From assembly GCA_040756415.1 (NCBI GenBank), contig JBFLYZ010000030.1, forward strand, positions 1-40,745: 40,745 nucleotides of DNA, read 5' to 3'. The stretch is from JBFLYZ01 sp040756415 (GTDB lineage: Bacteria; Bacteroidota; Bacteroidia; JADZBD01). The translations under genes were made by a program, and so were the position numbers. This document shows, in pieces, positions 7,873 through 16,988 of the stretch (its first letter is position 1; each line of letters opens with the position of its first letter). A model generated the notes under the pieces. That model did no database searches. It was given only the letters and a program-made list of their open reading frames with translations, and was not told the DNA's origin.

Positions 7873-7904
7873 TTTCAGCCCGATTGTGTTTTTTTCTAAC
7901 TTCG
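7873..7904 (+). promoter_or_regulatory. Predicted gdhA promoter
   Basis: TTTC (7873-7876), 20 bases, TAACTTCG (7897-7904). Each box differs by one base from TTTG / TAnnTTTG. Transcription would start near 7910, about 28 bases before the ATG at 7938, which argues against the upstream in-frame ATG at 7884. Confidence 0.4.
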
Positions 7905-7937
7905 GCAACCATAACCCAAACCCATAATCCAGAGAAT

Positions 7938-9314
7938 ATGGCAACAATGACCAAAACCGCAAGCAACGGTACCAAAACGGGATCATCCGTTGAAGCATTC
8001 ATGAAAAAGGTGGAAGCAAAAAACCCGGGCGAGACAGAGTTCCTGCAGGCCGTAAGGGAGGTTGCTGAAGCCATCATACCTTTTGTTGAGGCTAATCCGC
8101 GCTACAAGAACGCCAAGCTGCTGGAGCGCATCGTGGAGCCCGAGCGGGTGATCATGTTCCGCGTTCCATGGATAGACGACAAGGGAAATTTCCAGGTTAA
8201 CCGTGGTTTCCGTATTGAAATGAACAGCGCCATTGGCCCCTACAAGGGCGGGTTGCGTTTCCATCCCTCCGTGAACCTGGGCATATTGAAATTCCTTGCT
8301 TTCGAGCAGGTGTTCAAGAATAGCCTTACCACCTTGCCTATGGGTGGAGGCAAGGGCGGATCGGATTTCGATCCCAAGGGTAAATCGGATAACGAGGTAA
8401 TGCGTTTTTGCCAGAGCTTTATGACGGAGCTCAGCCGCCACATCGGCCCTGATACCGATGTTCCGGCAGGCGATATTGGCGTGGGCGGGCGCGAGATCGG
8501 CTTCATGTTCGGGCAGTATAAAAGGCTGCGCAACGAATTTACGGGCGTGCTGACGGGCAAGGGCATAGAATGGGGCGGAAGCCTGATACGCCCGGAAGCG
8601 ACCGGCTACGGCTGCGTTTACTTCGTACAGGAGATGCTGGCCACGCGCAAACAGAGCATAAAGGGCAAGACGGTTGTGGTTTCGGGATCGGGCAACGTGT
8701 CGCAGTATGCCATCGAAAAAGTGATGGAGCTGGGCGGCAAGGTGGTTACGGCCTCCGATTCGGACGGGTTTATTTTCGACAAGAACGGGTTCAATAAGGA
8801 AAAACTGGCCTTCCTCATGGAGCTGAAGAACGTGAAGCGCGGAAGGATCAAGGAATACGCCAAGGAGTTCAAGGTGGACTACTATGCGGGCAAGACCCCC
8901 TGGGGAGTGAAGTGCGACATTGCGCTGCCCTGCGCCACGCAGAACGAGCTGAACGGTGAGGATGCGCAGGCCCTGGTGAAGAACGGCTGTATAGCGGTGG
9001 GAGAGGGCGCCAATATGCCTTCTACGCCCGAGGCGGTGGAGGTGTTCCTGCACAACAAGGTGATGTTCGGCCCGGGTAAGGCGGCCAATGCCGGTGGCGT
9101 GGCCACATCAGGCCTGGAGATGAGCCAGAACTCGCTGCGCATGAGCTGGACCCGCGAAGAGGTGGATCAGCGCCTGCACAACATCATGATCAATATCCAC
9201 AAGACCTGCGTGCAGTACGGTAAGGAAGGCAACTACATCAACTACGTAAAAGGCGCCAACATTGGCGGCTTTGTGAAAGTGGCCGAGGCCATGATCGCGC
9301 AGGGATTGGTGTAA
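7938..9314 (+). CDS. gdhA: NADP-type glutamate dehydrogenase
   Basis: 458 residues from ATG 7938, a normal size for the hexameric class I enzyme that makes glutamate from 2-oxoglutarate and ammonium. Conserved blocks: GPYKGGLRFHPSVNLGILKF with the catalytic lysines, LPMGGGKGGSDFDPKGKSD, PAGDIGVGGREIGFM, the Rossmann motif VVSGSGNVSQYA, and the C-terminal GGVATSGLEMSQNS. The short Ala/Thr/Lys-rich N-terminal extension (MATMTKTASNGTKTGSS) is poorly conserved in the family. Monocistronic: predicted promoter upstream, strong terminator 22 bases after the stop. NADP specificity is inferred from similarity to assimilatory enzymes. Confidence 0.95.
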   Translation: MATMTKTASNGTKTGSSVEAFMKKVEAKNPGETEFLQAVREVAEAIIPFVEANPRYKNAKLLERIVEPERVIMFRVPWIDDKGNFQVNRGFRIEMNSAIGPYKGGLRFHPSVNLGILKFLAFEQVFKNSLTTLPMGGGKGGSDFDPKGKSDNEVMRFCQSFMTELSRHIGPDTDVPAGDIGVGGREIGFMFGQYKRLRNEFTGVLTGKGIEWGGSLIRPEATGYGCVYFVQEMLATRKQSIKGKTVVVSGSGNVSQYAIEKVMELGGKVVTASDSDGFIFDKNGFNKEKLAFLMELKNVKRGRIKEYAKEFKVDYYAGKTPWGVKCDIALPCATQNELNGEDAQALVKNGCIAVGEGANMPSTPEAVEVFLHNKVMFGPGKAANAGGVATSGLEMSQNSLRMSWTREEVDQRLHNIMINIHKTCVQYGKEGNYINYVKGANIGGFVKVAEAMIAQGLV

Positions 9315-9336
9315 CAAGTCATAGGATGATAATCCG

Positions 9337-9362
9337 GCCCCGCTGTGAAGCGGGGCTTTTTT
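9337..9362 (+). terminator. gdhA intrinsic terminator
   Basis: Perfect 8-bp stem GCCCCGCT (9337-9344) / AGCGGGGC (9349-9356), loop GTGA, followed directly by six T residues. Canonical factor-independent terminator. Confidence 0.9.
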
Positions 9363-9611
9363 CTTTATATATTTTTTCCGGCCCCGTGAATCGCGGCTGC
9401 AAGCGGTGGAGCGTTGATGTGAAACGCTGAAACTACCAGCTTCAGGTCAGGCCCTGAAGTATTATTTTCCCATCTGCGGATATTTTTTCCCTGCTCTCCG
9501 GCATGCCTGATGAATCATCCTGCCCGGCAGCCCGCTGCGGCAATGTGGCATATTTATGGCTCATTTTATGCAAGATGTATACTACACGGGACCATCAAAA
9601 AACGGAAAGAG
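9363..9611. other. Non-coding stretch with two further hairpins
   Basis: No convincing gene. It holds two perfect inverted repeats: AGCGTT (9410-9415) / AACGCT (9423-9428), and CTTCAGG (9440-9446) / CCTGAAG (9453-9459) followed by a T/A-rich stretch. An upstream extension of the DUF4142 frame covers 9510-9611 but looks like read-through rather than protein. No clear -33/-7 pair was found for the next gene. Confidence 0.4.
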
Positions 9612-10127
9612 ATGAAAAAAATAACGATGCTGTTGCTGGCCGGACTGATGAGTGCGGCTGCAGCCAGGAAAGAGGTCGATGTGCTGCCGTACACCAGCAG
9701 GGACCTCAGTTTTTGTGTTGCGGTGACCCAGGGTGGAATGCTGCAAGTTATGCTGGGGAGGCTGGCTCAGACCAATGCCCTGCTCACGCAGGTGAAAATG
9801 CACGGGCAGCATATGATAGAGGATCACGGGAAGCTCAATGAGGAATTGAGAAAACTGGCCCTGAAGAAGAGCATACCGCTCCCTGAGGCCCTGGATAACG
9901 AGCGGCAGCGGCTCTATGACGAGCTGTCGAGACTTACAGGAGAAGAGTTCGACCGGAGATATATACGCGTGATGATCCGGGAGCACAAGCGGGACATCCG
10001 GTCATTCAGGAGGTATGCCCGGAGCGGTGATGAACTGGACATCCGTTCGTGGTCCGCTTTAAAGTTACCCGTCCTCGAACGCCATCTCGAAATGTGGGAG
10101 GAGGCGTACCGTATGGCCAGCTATTGA
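9612..10127 (+). CDS. DUF4142 family exported protein
   Basis: 171 residues from ATG 9612, which has a GGAAAGAG ribosome-binding sequence just upstream and begins a signal-peptide-like MKKITMLLLAGLMSAAAA. The mature part matches the DUF4142 pattern: VTQGGMLQVMLGRLA, VKMHGQHMIEDHGKLNEEL, LSRLTGEEFDRRYIRVMIREHKRDI and LPVLERHLEMWEEA, with regularly placed His residues in a ferritin-like four-helix bundle. The family is common in Bacteroidota envelopes; its biochemical role is unknown. Flanked by a terminator on the left and a convergent gene on the right, so probably a single-gene unit. Confidence 0.8.
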   Translation: MKKITMLLLAGLMSAAAARKEVDVLPYTSRDLSFCVAVTQGGMLQVMLGRLAQTNALLTQVKMHGQHMIEDHGKLNEELRKLALKKSIPLPEALDNERQRLYDELSRLTGEEFDRRYIRVMIREHKRDIRSFRRYARSGDELDIRSWSALKLPVLERHLEMWEEAYRMASY

Positions 10128-10166
10128 TCGCTGGCAGTAGCCGGGCTTAACCAGCGCGGGCGCTGG

Positions 10167-10781
10167 CTATTCCAGCCTGTCCGCGCTGTTCTTGTATTTT
10201 TCTAGGGCTTCGCTCAACTGGGCTTCCATTTCCACCTGGTTTCCCTTTAGCATTGCGGTAGTTAAAAAGGTGTTCATTTTCAGAAGATCCAGCTTTTCAT
10301 GAGCTGTTCCCAGTAACACGCCCGATTCGGTGCGGCAGAATATTTTGCTGACTCCCGGGTAGATATCTTCCAGGCGCTCGAAATGGAAGGAATAATTGTC
10401 GTTCATAAAGGCCCGTATCACTTCATCGGGGCGGATGAGGCCCAGATTTCTGCGCTCGTTATAGCGCTGCAGCAGGTGTTCAGTGAAGTAAAGCAATTTA
10501 TTTTCTTTTGAAAGCGTAACGGCTCCCAGTCCCCTGCGGCTGTAATAGCAGGTCATAAAGGTGGCCGATGAGCTGCGCGGGCCCATGTACACCCGGCAGA
10601 TCCAGTTATTCCGGCTCCCGGAAACCTGGTCATAGAACAGAACCAGGCTTTGTAAGGCAACCGCTGCGGGAACAGCGCCCTCCATTCTCCTTATCAGCGT
10701 CTTGCTTCTTCGCTCCAGCCCCGGAAGGTCGCGGATCAGCTCCCTGCGTACGGCTGTTATGCTCATGGATGGCAAAAGCAT
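10167..10781 (-). CDS. Uncharacterised protein
   Basis: 204 residues from ATG 10781, preceded on its strand by TGAAGAAAAACTGC. Alternative starts are TTG 10817 and ATG 10766. I do not recognise the family. It has no signal peptide or membrane segment. It is rich in Arg and Leu, with a central block MTCYYSRRGLGAVTLSKENKLLYFTEHLLQRYNERR that looks globular and a C-terminal amphipathic helix (MEAQLSEALEKYKNSADRL). The YFTEHLLQRYNER segment loosely recalls short nuclease- or toxin-like domains of Bacteroidota, but nothing catalytic can be pointed to. Convergent with the DUF4142 gene with a 39-base gap. Confidence 0.55.
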   Translation of the reverse strand: MLLPSMSITAVRRELIRDLPGLERRSKTLIRRMEGAVPAAVALQSLVLFYDQVSGSRNNWICRVYMGPRSSSATFMTCYYSRRGLGAVTLSKENKLLYFTEHLLQRYNERRNLGLIRPDEVIRAFMNDNYSFHFERLEDIYPGVSKIFCRTESGVLLGTAHEKLDLLKMNTFLTTAMLKGNQVEMEAQLSEALEKYKNSADRLE

Positions 10782-10940
10782 GCAGTTTTTCTTCAAAAAA
10801 ACGGCCAGACCCCACAATATTTGCGTTCTTCATTCGTCTCATTAAACAGGCTTCGCCAAAGAAGCCGTTTTGATAGCCAGTAAGGGCTTTTTAATAGCCA
10901 GGTGCGGATAGAAATCTTCGTAGAACGAATTGACCCACGC

Positions 10941-12629
10941 ATGAACAAGACAAAAAACCTGCTGCAGTCCGGCCTTATGGCCCTGTTCCTCTTCCCATCC
11001 TTTTGCCTCAGGGCGCAAACTATTTCCGATCACTTTTTCGGAGTGAACGCCTGGATGCCCGATACGATAGGCGATGTGAATGCCTGTATCGATCCCCCCT
11101 GCATACGTTACGGTAAGATACACCTGAACTGGCAGAAGGTGAAGGACAGCAAGGCGTCAATCATCCGTTATGGAGGCATTGGCCCGGATAAGAACATGCC
11201 CACCAATTACCAGTATATAAGAATGATCGATTCCATACGCGCCAATGGCATGGAGCCGGTGATACAGGTGCCGTTCTACAATTACCGTTATACGGCCCAG
11301 CAGGCTGCCGCCATCGTTCAGTATGTCAACATCACCCGCGGCCGCAACGTCAAATACTGGATCGTTGCCAACGAGCCCAACTTCAGCTATTCGTACACTA
11401 CAGCCGCGCAGATCGCGGCTTACTTCAGGCCTTTCGCCTCGGCCATGAAAGGCGTGGATCCCGGTATTCTCATCATCGGGCCGGAGATAGCGGGCTTTAA
11501 AGTGGCTATTACCAACGGCCTGACCACTCCCGGTGGCCCGGATGACATTACCGGAAGAGATGCGAATGGAAATTACTACCTCGACATTTATTCTTTCCAT
11601 ACCTATCCCATGGGGGATGGAAGCCAAAGCACCAGGCAGCTCCTGATTTCTGACCTGACCTCTCCAGGCGACTTTCAGGATGATCTTGCCTACCTGAGCG
11701 GCCGCTTATCGGCCTGCGATACCTATCACAACCGCACGGGAACAGCTAAGCTCAAAATGGCGGTGACAGAAACCAATGTGAACCATACCAACCCGGCCAA
11801 CGATGACCTTTACGGAGTGGGGGCGAACAGTTTTATAGGCGGGCAGTTCGTGGCTGAGATTTACGGCATAGGCATGAAGCAGGGGGTTGACTTTATTAAC
11901 CTGTGGAGCGCGATAGAAGGCGGCAACTCCATACCCGATAACTGCGGATATATCGATCCCAATACCGGCAACAAAAAACCGCTGTATTATCACTTCTGGC
12001 TCATGGCCGAGCATTTCAAAGGAGCCAGCGTGAATTGCACGCTCAACCAGCCGAACATGAAAGCCTTCGCGAGCAAGGATGGGCAGGAGATCAGCGTAAT
12101 GATCATGAACCAGGAGCTGATCCTGAACCACAATTATACGGTTCGCCTTAATATGAATAGCGTATCGGGGAACAACCCGCTGAAGATAAACGTAAATGCA
12201 GGGGTGGCTGCTGAATTCAGCGATGCGATAGCGGCACAGTCGACCGTGCTGCTGACCTTTAACCTGGCGGGCATCATCACTAAAAAGTGCGAATATTCGC
12301 TCTATGCACATGCCGTTAGCAACCTTCCTCCTTCATGTACCCAATACATCACCACCGGGGTGTCCGAAAATGAGACCGAAGCCTCCATGATGGTGTATCC
12401 TAATCCCTCACCTGGCCATTTTACCATTGAGCTGGCCGCTCGGCCCGAGGCATCGCTGACCATCGAAGTGCATAATATGCTGGGGCAAGCGATCTATAGC
12501 AGAGATGCAACATTTGATGATGGCAGTGAAACAGTGAGCCTGGATGAGCGTACCCCGGCAGGGATCTACCTGCTCTATGTACGGAGCAGTGATGCCGTAT
12601 TAACCCAAAAGATACTCGTAACGAAATAG
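10941..12629 (+). CDS. Secreted clan GH-A-like glycoside hydrolase with T9SS sorting domain
   Basis: 562 residues from ATG 10941; the upstream GTG/ATG options only lengthen the region before the signal peptide (LMALFLFPSFCLRAQ, cut near residue 25). Residues ~30-380 look like a (beta/alpha)8 barrel. YWIVANEPNF has the Asn-Glu pair (E145) expected of the acid/base and MAVTETNVNH the second Glu (E277) expected of the nucleophile, plus SFHTYP at about 219. The pattern fits GH39/GH51/GH30-like families, but the exact family cannot be named. A beta-sandwich region follows, then a type A T9SS C-terminal domain (VYPNPSPGHFTIEL ... AGIYLLYVRSSDAVLTQKILV). Expected product: a cell-surface or secreted glycan-degrading enzyme. 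Confidence 0.72.
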   Translation: MNKTKNLLQSGLMALFLFPSFCLRAQTISDHFFGVNAWMPDTIGDVNACIDPPCIRYGKIHLNWQKVKDSKASIIRYGGIGPDKNMPTNYQYIRMIDSIRANGMEPVIQVPFYNYRYTAQQAAAIVQYVNITRGRNVKYWIVANEPNFSYSYTTAAQIAAYFRPFASAMKGVDPGILIIGPEIAGFKVAITNGLTTPGGPDDITGRDANGNYYLDIYSFHTYPMGDGSQSTRQLLISDLTSPGDFQDDLAYLSGRLSACDTYHNRTGTAKLKMAVTETNVNHTNPANDDLYGVGANSFIGGQFVAEIYGIGMKQGVDFINLWSAIEGGNSIPDNCGYIDPNTGNKKPLYYHFWLMAEHFKGASVNCTLNQPNMKAFASKDGQEISVMIMNQELILNHNYTVRLNMNSVSGNNPLKINVNAGVAAEFSDAIAAQSTVLLTFNLAGIITKKCEYSLYAHAVSNLPPSCTQYITTGVSENETEASMMVYPNPSPGHFTIELAARPEASLTIEVHNMLGQAIYSRDATFDDGSETVSLDERTPAGIYLLYVRSSDAVLTQKILVTK

Positions 12630-12717
12630 CCCGGAGGCCCGCAGCGATTTATTTCCGGTCCTGGCTATGAAAAAGCTTTTGCTGCCGAATGTTCGGTGCA
12701 TCAGGATAGGGCGATGA

Positions 12718-12725
12718 TACATTTG
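12718..12725 (+). promoter_or_regulatory. Predicted -7 box before the sugar-dehydrogenase-like gene
   Basis: TACATTTG is an exact match to TAnnTTTG, 25 bases before the ATG at 12751. The -33 region (TTCG at 12692-12695) is weak. Confidence 0.4.
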
Positions 12726-12750
12726 GTGTCCTGAACCCAAAACCGGATGA

Positions 12751-15700
12751 ATGAGCAATTTATTCCCCTTTAAGAGCGGAGCGGTTTATTCGCGAGCTGC
12801 CGTTATCATTTATTGGTCTTTCCTGTTTTCCGTCAGCGTCAAGGCCCAGAATTTTCCATCGGGCTTCAGCCTGGTAAAAGTTGCGACCATTGAAAACGCC
12901 ACCGCTATGGCCTTCGCTCCCGATGGGCGCCTGTTCGTATGCCAGAAAGATGGCCGGGTACGCATCATCAAGAACGGATCGCTGCTGCCTGCTCCCTTTC
13001 TTACGCTGACCGTGCATATGGATGGGGAGCGGGGTATCAGCGGCATAGCCTTCGATCCGGATTTCAGCACGAACAAGCACGTTTATATTTATTATACCGC
13101 AACAACTCCTACAATTCACAACAGGCTGAGCCGCTTTACGGCCAACGGGGACGTGGCGGTAAGCGGAAGCGAGGTAGCGCTGCTCGATATAGAAACCGTT
13201 ACGGCCGTTTTTCATAACGGAGGAGGCATGGCTTTCGGGCCGGACGGGAAGCTCTACCTTTCCATCGGTGAGGATAACAAGCCCAGCAATTCGCAGAACC
13301 TTTCTACCTATAAAGGCAAGCTGCTGCGATTGAACAAGGACGGCAGCGCGCCTTCCGATAATCCCTATTTCAGCTCCTCTTCACCGGTCACCAAACGTAT
13401 CTGGTGCTACGGCCTGCGCAATCCCTACACCCTTTCCATTCAGCCCGGAACGGGAAAAGTGTTCGTGAATGACGTGGGCGCGGATGCCGCTGAAGAGATC
13501 AACAACGGAACTTCGCCCGGGAAGAACTTCGGCTGGCCCGGAGCGGAAGGCAACAGCACGAATTCAGCCTATACGAACCCGGTATTCTTTTACCCGCACG
13601 AATCTACAGGCCAGGAAGGCTGCGCCATAACGGGCGGAACCTTCTTCAATCCCGTGAGCACGAACTATCCCGCGCAATATGCCGGTAAATATTTTTACAT
13701 GGATTACTGCAAGGGCTGGATCTATTATATCAACCCGACCCCGCCCGTGAACAACACTTCTTTTGCCAGCGGGCTCGGCACAAAGAACCTGGCCCTGCAG
13801 GTAGGCCCGGACGGCAACCTGTATTACCTTAACCGCGATGATACGAAGAAAGGGGTATATAAGATCATTTACACCAGCAACAACGCCCCTGTGATCACCG
13901 ACCACCCCGACCCTGTTACGGTGCCCGAAGGCCAGCAGGCCGTATTCAGCGTTACCGCTTCCGGAGCTACTCCGCTTAGCTATCAATGGAGAAAGGATGG
14001 CATCGATATATCGGGCGCCACCTCGTCAGCTTACACGATCAGCAATGTGCAGCAATCAGACGCGGGACAGTACAGCGTACGCGTGACCAATTCTTATGGG
14101 GCTGCAACCAGCAACAATGCCGCGCTGACGGTGACTGCGTTCAATGCCTCGCCTTCCGCGAACATCCTTACGCCCGCTGACGGCTCGTTTTACCGCGCTG
14201 GCGATACCATCAGTTTTTCGGGCAGCGGTACCGATCCCGAGGACGGAAACCTGGCTCCGTCCGCGCTGAGCTGGATCATCGAGTTCTGGCACAACAACGA
14301 CCATTTTCATCCCGGGCCGGTCATACCCAGTGGCGTGGCGGGCGGCTCTTTTGTCATCCCCAATACTGGCGAAACCTCGGCCAATGTGTTTTACCGCATT
14401 AAGCTCAAGGCGACCGATTCGAACGGGCAGAGCGATACCGTTCACGTGGATATCGTGCCGCGTACTTCTGCCGTCACGATCAACACCCAGCCTTCCGGCC
14501 TGCAGATCACCTTCGACAGCCAGCCGAAGAACACCCCTTTCGGCACGCTGACGGTCGAGGGCTTGCTTATACCCATAGGCGTAGTGAGCCCGCAAACGAG
14601 CGGAAACCAGTCGTACATCTTTGATCACTGGCAGCATGGGGGCAGCGCTTCACAAACGATCAAAGTGGGGCCTGGCGACAGCAGCTATACCGCGGTATAT
14701 GACGATACCGTTCTGGCCTGTGCCGCAACGGGAACCATCCTGAGGGAATACTGGGGCAATGTGGTCACCAGCTCGCTGAGCGGGATACCATTCAATAGCT
14801 CTCCCAGCTCCAGCGGCCAATTGACCCTTTTCAAGGGTCCCTCAAACACAGCCGATAATTACGGCAGCCGCATACGCGGTTATATCTGCCCGCCCCAGAC
14901 CGGCAATTATGTTTTCTGGATCGCCAGCGATAACCAGAGCGAACTGTGGCTGAGCACCGATAATGAGCCCGGAAACAAAGTGAAGATCGCTTATGTTTCT
15001 TCCTGGACCCAATCGCAGGAGTGGGCCAAATATACCACTCAGCAATCAGCCCCGGTTCATCTTATAGCCGGCATGAAGTATTATATTGAAGCCATACACC
15101 GGGAAGGCACGCAGGGCGACCACCTTGCGGTAGGGTGGCAATTACCCAACGGGACAAAAGAGCGGCCTATTCCCGGCAGCCGCCTGTTGCCGTTTGAACC
15201 TGCTCCGAACGAGCTGCTCATACCAGCGAACTCGGGCTGGAAATACCTGGATAACGGCAGCAACCAGGGAACAGCGTGGAGGGCTCCCGGATTTAACGAT
15301 GCCCCGTGGAAGAACGGCAATGCCGAGCTCGGCTACGGGGATGGAGGAGAGGCCACGGTGGTCAGCTTCGGCCCCTCGTCCTCCAGCAAGTATATCACCA
15401 CCTATTTCAGAAAATCGTTTACGGTGGTTGACGCCTCGGCCTATGCGGGCCTGGAGCTGAGCCTGGTCAGGGATGACGGGGCTGTGGTGTACCTTAATGG
15501 AACGGAAGTGTACCGCAGCAATATGCCTTCCGGCACCATCTTTTATAATACGCTGGCTCCAACTTATGTGGATGGTTCGAACGAATCGAAATTTTTTGTG
15601 GCGCAGATCAGTTCCAGCGCGCTGGTTGACGGCACGAACGTGATCGCGGTGGAAGTGCACCAGAACTCGCCTACCAGCTCGGATATCAGCTTTAACCTCG

Positions 15701-16047
15701 CGCTGAGCGGTGTTCCCGGCACGCGTATCATGGATACCAGCGCGGTGACCGTAACCGAACTGCCTTTACAGGCCGACAGCGCCCAGGGCTATTTCCTGGT
15801 CTATCCCAATCCCACCACCGGTATGTTCACGCTGGAGTTTTGCGTTGACGAGGTGAAAGGAGATAATGTTACGGTGGAGATCATCAACCAGCTTGGCCAG
15901 ACCATCTATAACAAGGTGTTCATGCAGGACAACGGCTGCATCCGAGAGGTGATCGAGCTGGATAAGAGCCTGCCTACCGGCCTGTACATACTGGATGTGA
16001 TCACGCAGGGAAGCAAGGAGAGCAAGCGCATCGTGCTGTCGCGTTAA
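12751..16047 (+). CDS. Secreted PQQ-type sugar dehydrogenase-like protein with Ig, PA14 and T9SS domains
   Basis: 1098 residues. Signal peptide ends around residue 32 (SVSVKAQ). Residues ~36-375 are a six-bladed glucose/sorbosone dehydrogenase-like propeller (MAFAPDGRLFVCQKDGRVRII, GISGIAFDPDF, HNGGGMAFGPDGKLYLSIGE, GLRNPYTLSIQPGTGKVFVNDVG, KNFGWPGAEG). Residues ~380-460 are an Ig domain (VTVPEGQQAVFSV...YQWRKDGIDISGA). ~470-650 are Ig/PKD-like sandwiches. ~655-790 are a PA14-like domain (ILREYWGNV...YVFWIASDNQSELWLST). ~795-1000 are a jelly-roll with LVRDDGAVVYLNGTEV. The end is a type A T9SS domain (YPNPTTGMFTLEF). It probably oxidises or binds glycans at the surface; PQQ use is inferred, and no PQQ genes are in the window. 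Confidence 0.8.
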   Translation: MSNLFPFKSGAVYSRAAVIIYWSFLFSVSVKAQNFPSGFSLVKVATIENATAMAFAPDGRLFVCQKDGRVRIIKNGSLLPAPFLTLTVHMDGERGISGIAFDPDFSTNKHVYIYYTATTPTIHNRLSRFTANGDVAVSGSEVALLDIETVTAVFHNGGGMAFGPDGKLYLSIGEDNKPSNSQNLSTYKGKLLRLNKDGSAPSDNPYFSSSSPVTKRIWCYGLRNPYTLSIQPGTGKVFVNDVGADAAEEINNGTSPGKNFGWPGAEGNSTNSAYTNPVFFYPHESTGQEGCAITGGTFFNPVSTNYPAQYAGKYFYMDYCKGWIYYINPTPPVNNTSFASGLGTKNLALQVGPDGNLYYLNRDDTKKGVYKIIYTSNNAPVITDHPDPVTVPEGQQAVFSVTASGATPLSYQWRKDGIDISGATSSAYTISNVQQSDAGQYSVRVTNSYGAATSNNAALTVTAFNASPSANILTPADGSFYRAGDTISFSGSGTDPEDGNLAPSALSWIIEFWHNNDHFHPGPVIPSGVAGGSFVIPNTGETSANVFYRIKLKATDSNGQSDTVHVDIVPRTSAVTINTQPSGLQITFDSQPKNTPFGTLTVEGLLIPIGVVSPQTSGNQSYIFDHWQHGGSASQTIKVGPGDSSYTAVYDDTVLACAATGTILREYWGNVVTSSLSGIPFNSSPSSSGQLTLFKGPSNTADNYGSRIRGYICPPQTGNYVFWIASDNQSELWLSTDNEPGNKVKIAYVSSWTQSQEWAKYTTQQSAPVHLIAGMKYYIEAIHREGTQGDHLAVGWQLPNGTKERPIPGSRLLPFEPAPNELLIPANSGWKYLDNGSNQGTAWRAPGFNDAPWKNGNAELGYGDGGEATVVSFGPSSSSKYITTYFRKSFTVVDASAYAGLELSLVRDDGAVVYLNGTEVYRSNMPSGTIFYNTLAPTYVDGSNESKFFVAQISSSALVDGTNVIAVEVHQNSPTSSDISFNLALSGVPGTRIMDTSAVTVTELPLQADSAQGYFLVYPNPTTGMFTLEFCVDEVKGDNVTVEIINQLGQTIYNKVFMQDNGCIREVIELDKSLPTGLYILDVITQGSKESKRIVLSR

Positions 16048-16062
16048 AGATAACGAGCCGGA

Positions 16063-16794
16063 TTAACGCGCAATAATGAGTTTCTGGTACCTGCCGGCTT
16101 GCCCGTTAGCTACGATCCTGCAGAAGTACACTCCTTCATCAAGACTGCTGCAATTGACCGTTGCCAAGCGCTCGGCCGCGTACAATTTACGGATCAACAT
16201 CGTTTTCCCTGAAATGTCGGTTATTTGCAGCTCAGCATCCTGGTCAACAGAATATGTAACGGTTACATTTTCATCACCCGGATTCGGATAAAGCGGAGCT
16301 ATCGTTCCGCTCCCGATTCCGGTCACGCCTGTAGGAATAACCTGCACGTTTATTATCCAGTGTGAAGGGCCAAATGCCCAGCAGTCGCTATAGGGATAGG
16401 CTGATAGCCAGCCGTTATAGAAAATATCTACGGTGTAGTCTCCCGCCACACTCCATTTGGGATAATAACATATTGGCGTTGCGGTTGGGAATGAATCATA
16501 GATCGCGATGGTGTGCGAGCTGCTGCCATTGAAATTCCACTGCATGTAATAGTTCGTATCCGTGGTCAGACTGATGTTGGCGACCGTACAGAATTCTATA
16601 GAATCCCCCGCAGCTATTAAAACAGCATCGCAGACCCTGGGTGTACAACTGAATTGCTGATTCAGAATGTTGCAGGTAATGCCATTGACCGAAATGATCG
16701 GTTTTGCTCCCAGCGCGTTATCCGGGCCATTGGTCTTTTGCGCGAGAAGATAGCCTGGAAGAAAGAAAAGTAAGAGTAGACCCGTGGCTCTCAT
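16063..16794 (-). CDS. Unknown secreted protein with T9SS sorting domain
   Basis: 243 residues. Signal peptide MRATGLLLLFFLPGYLLAQ. The mature region (~20-160) is beta-rich with paired cysteines (C42, C50, C55 and later C) and a PKD-like segment (WNFNGSSSHTIAIYDSFP...WSVAGDYTVDIFYNG). The last ~75 residues are a type A T9SS signal (LYPNPGDENVTVTYSVDQDAELQITDISGK ... EGVYFCRIVANG...KLIIAR). It converges on the sugar-dehydrogenase-like gene with only 15 bases between the stops. A near-perfect promoter lies 20-50 bases upstream and gives a leader of about 13 bases. Confidence 0.75.
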   Translation of the reverse strand: MRATGLLLLFFLPGYLLAQKTNGPDNALGAKPIISVNGITCNILNQQFSCTPRVCDAVLIAAGDSIEFCTVANISLTTDTNYYMQWNFNGSSSHTIAIYDSFPTATPICYYPKWSVAGDYTVDIFYNGWLSAYPYSDCWAFGPSHWIINVQVIPTGVTGIGSGTIAPLYPNPGDENVTVTYSVDQDAELQITDISGKTMLIRKLYAAERLATVNCSSLDEGVYFCRIVANGQAGRYQKLIIAR

Positions 16795-16812
16795 GTTCTG
16801 GCCTGTCTAGCT

Positions 16813-16844
16813 CAAATTTAACACATATTCGTATAATCGCCAAA
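16813..16844 (-). promoter_or_regulatory. Consensus Bacteroidota promoter for the T9SS cargo gene
   Basis: On the minus strand TTTG (16844-16841), exactly 20 bases, TAAATTTG (16820-16813): an exact match to both boxes of the primary sigma consensus of Bacteroidota. Start of transcription expected near 16807, just upstream of the ATG at 16794. This is the best promoter in the window. Confidence 0.72.
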
Positions 16845-16988
16845 CAGCCATGTGTTCGCTTTAGTTCCGCTATCGTGGCAATCTTGCGGCTTTGGGACGG
16901 CCCGCACCGTTGTTTTCCATTTAGGCGTAAGCTACGGTTGCAACCGGGCAGGGCGTTCAAACAACCGGTAATTCTTATCTTTATCCCT

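Noticed and set aside
16704..16988. Upstream extension of the TPR gene
   Set aside because: It runs through the promoter and 5' part of the opposite T9SS gene, and the signal peptide begins at ATG 16989.
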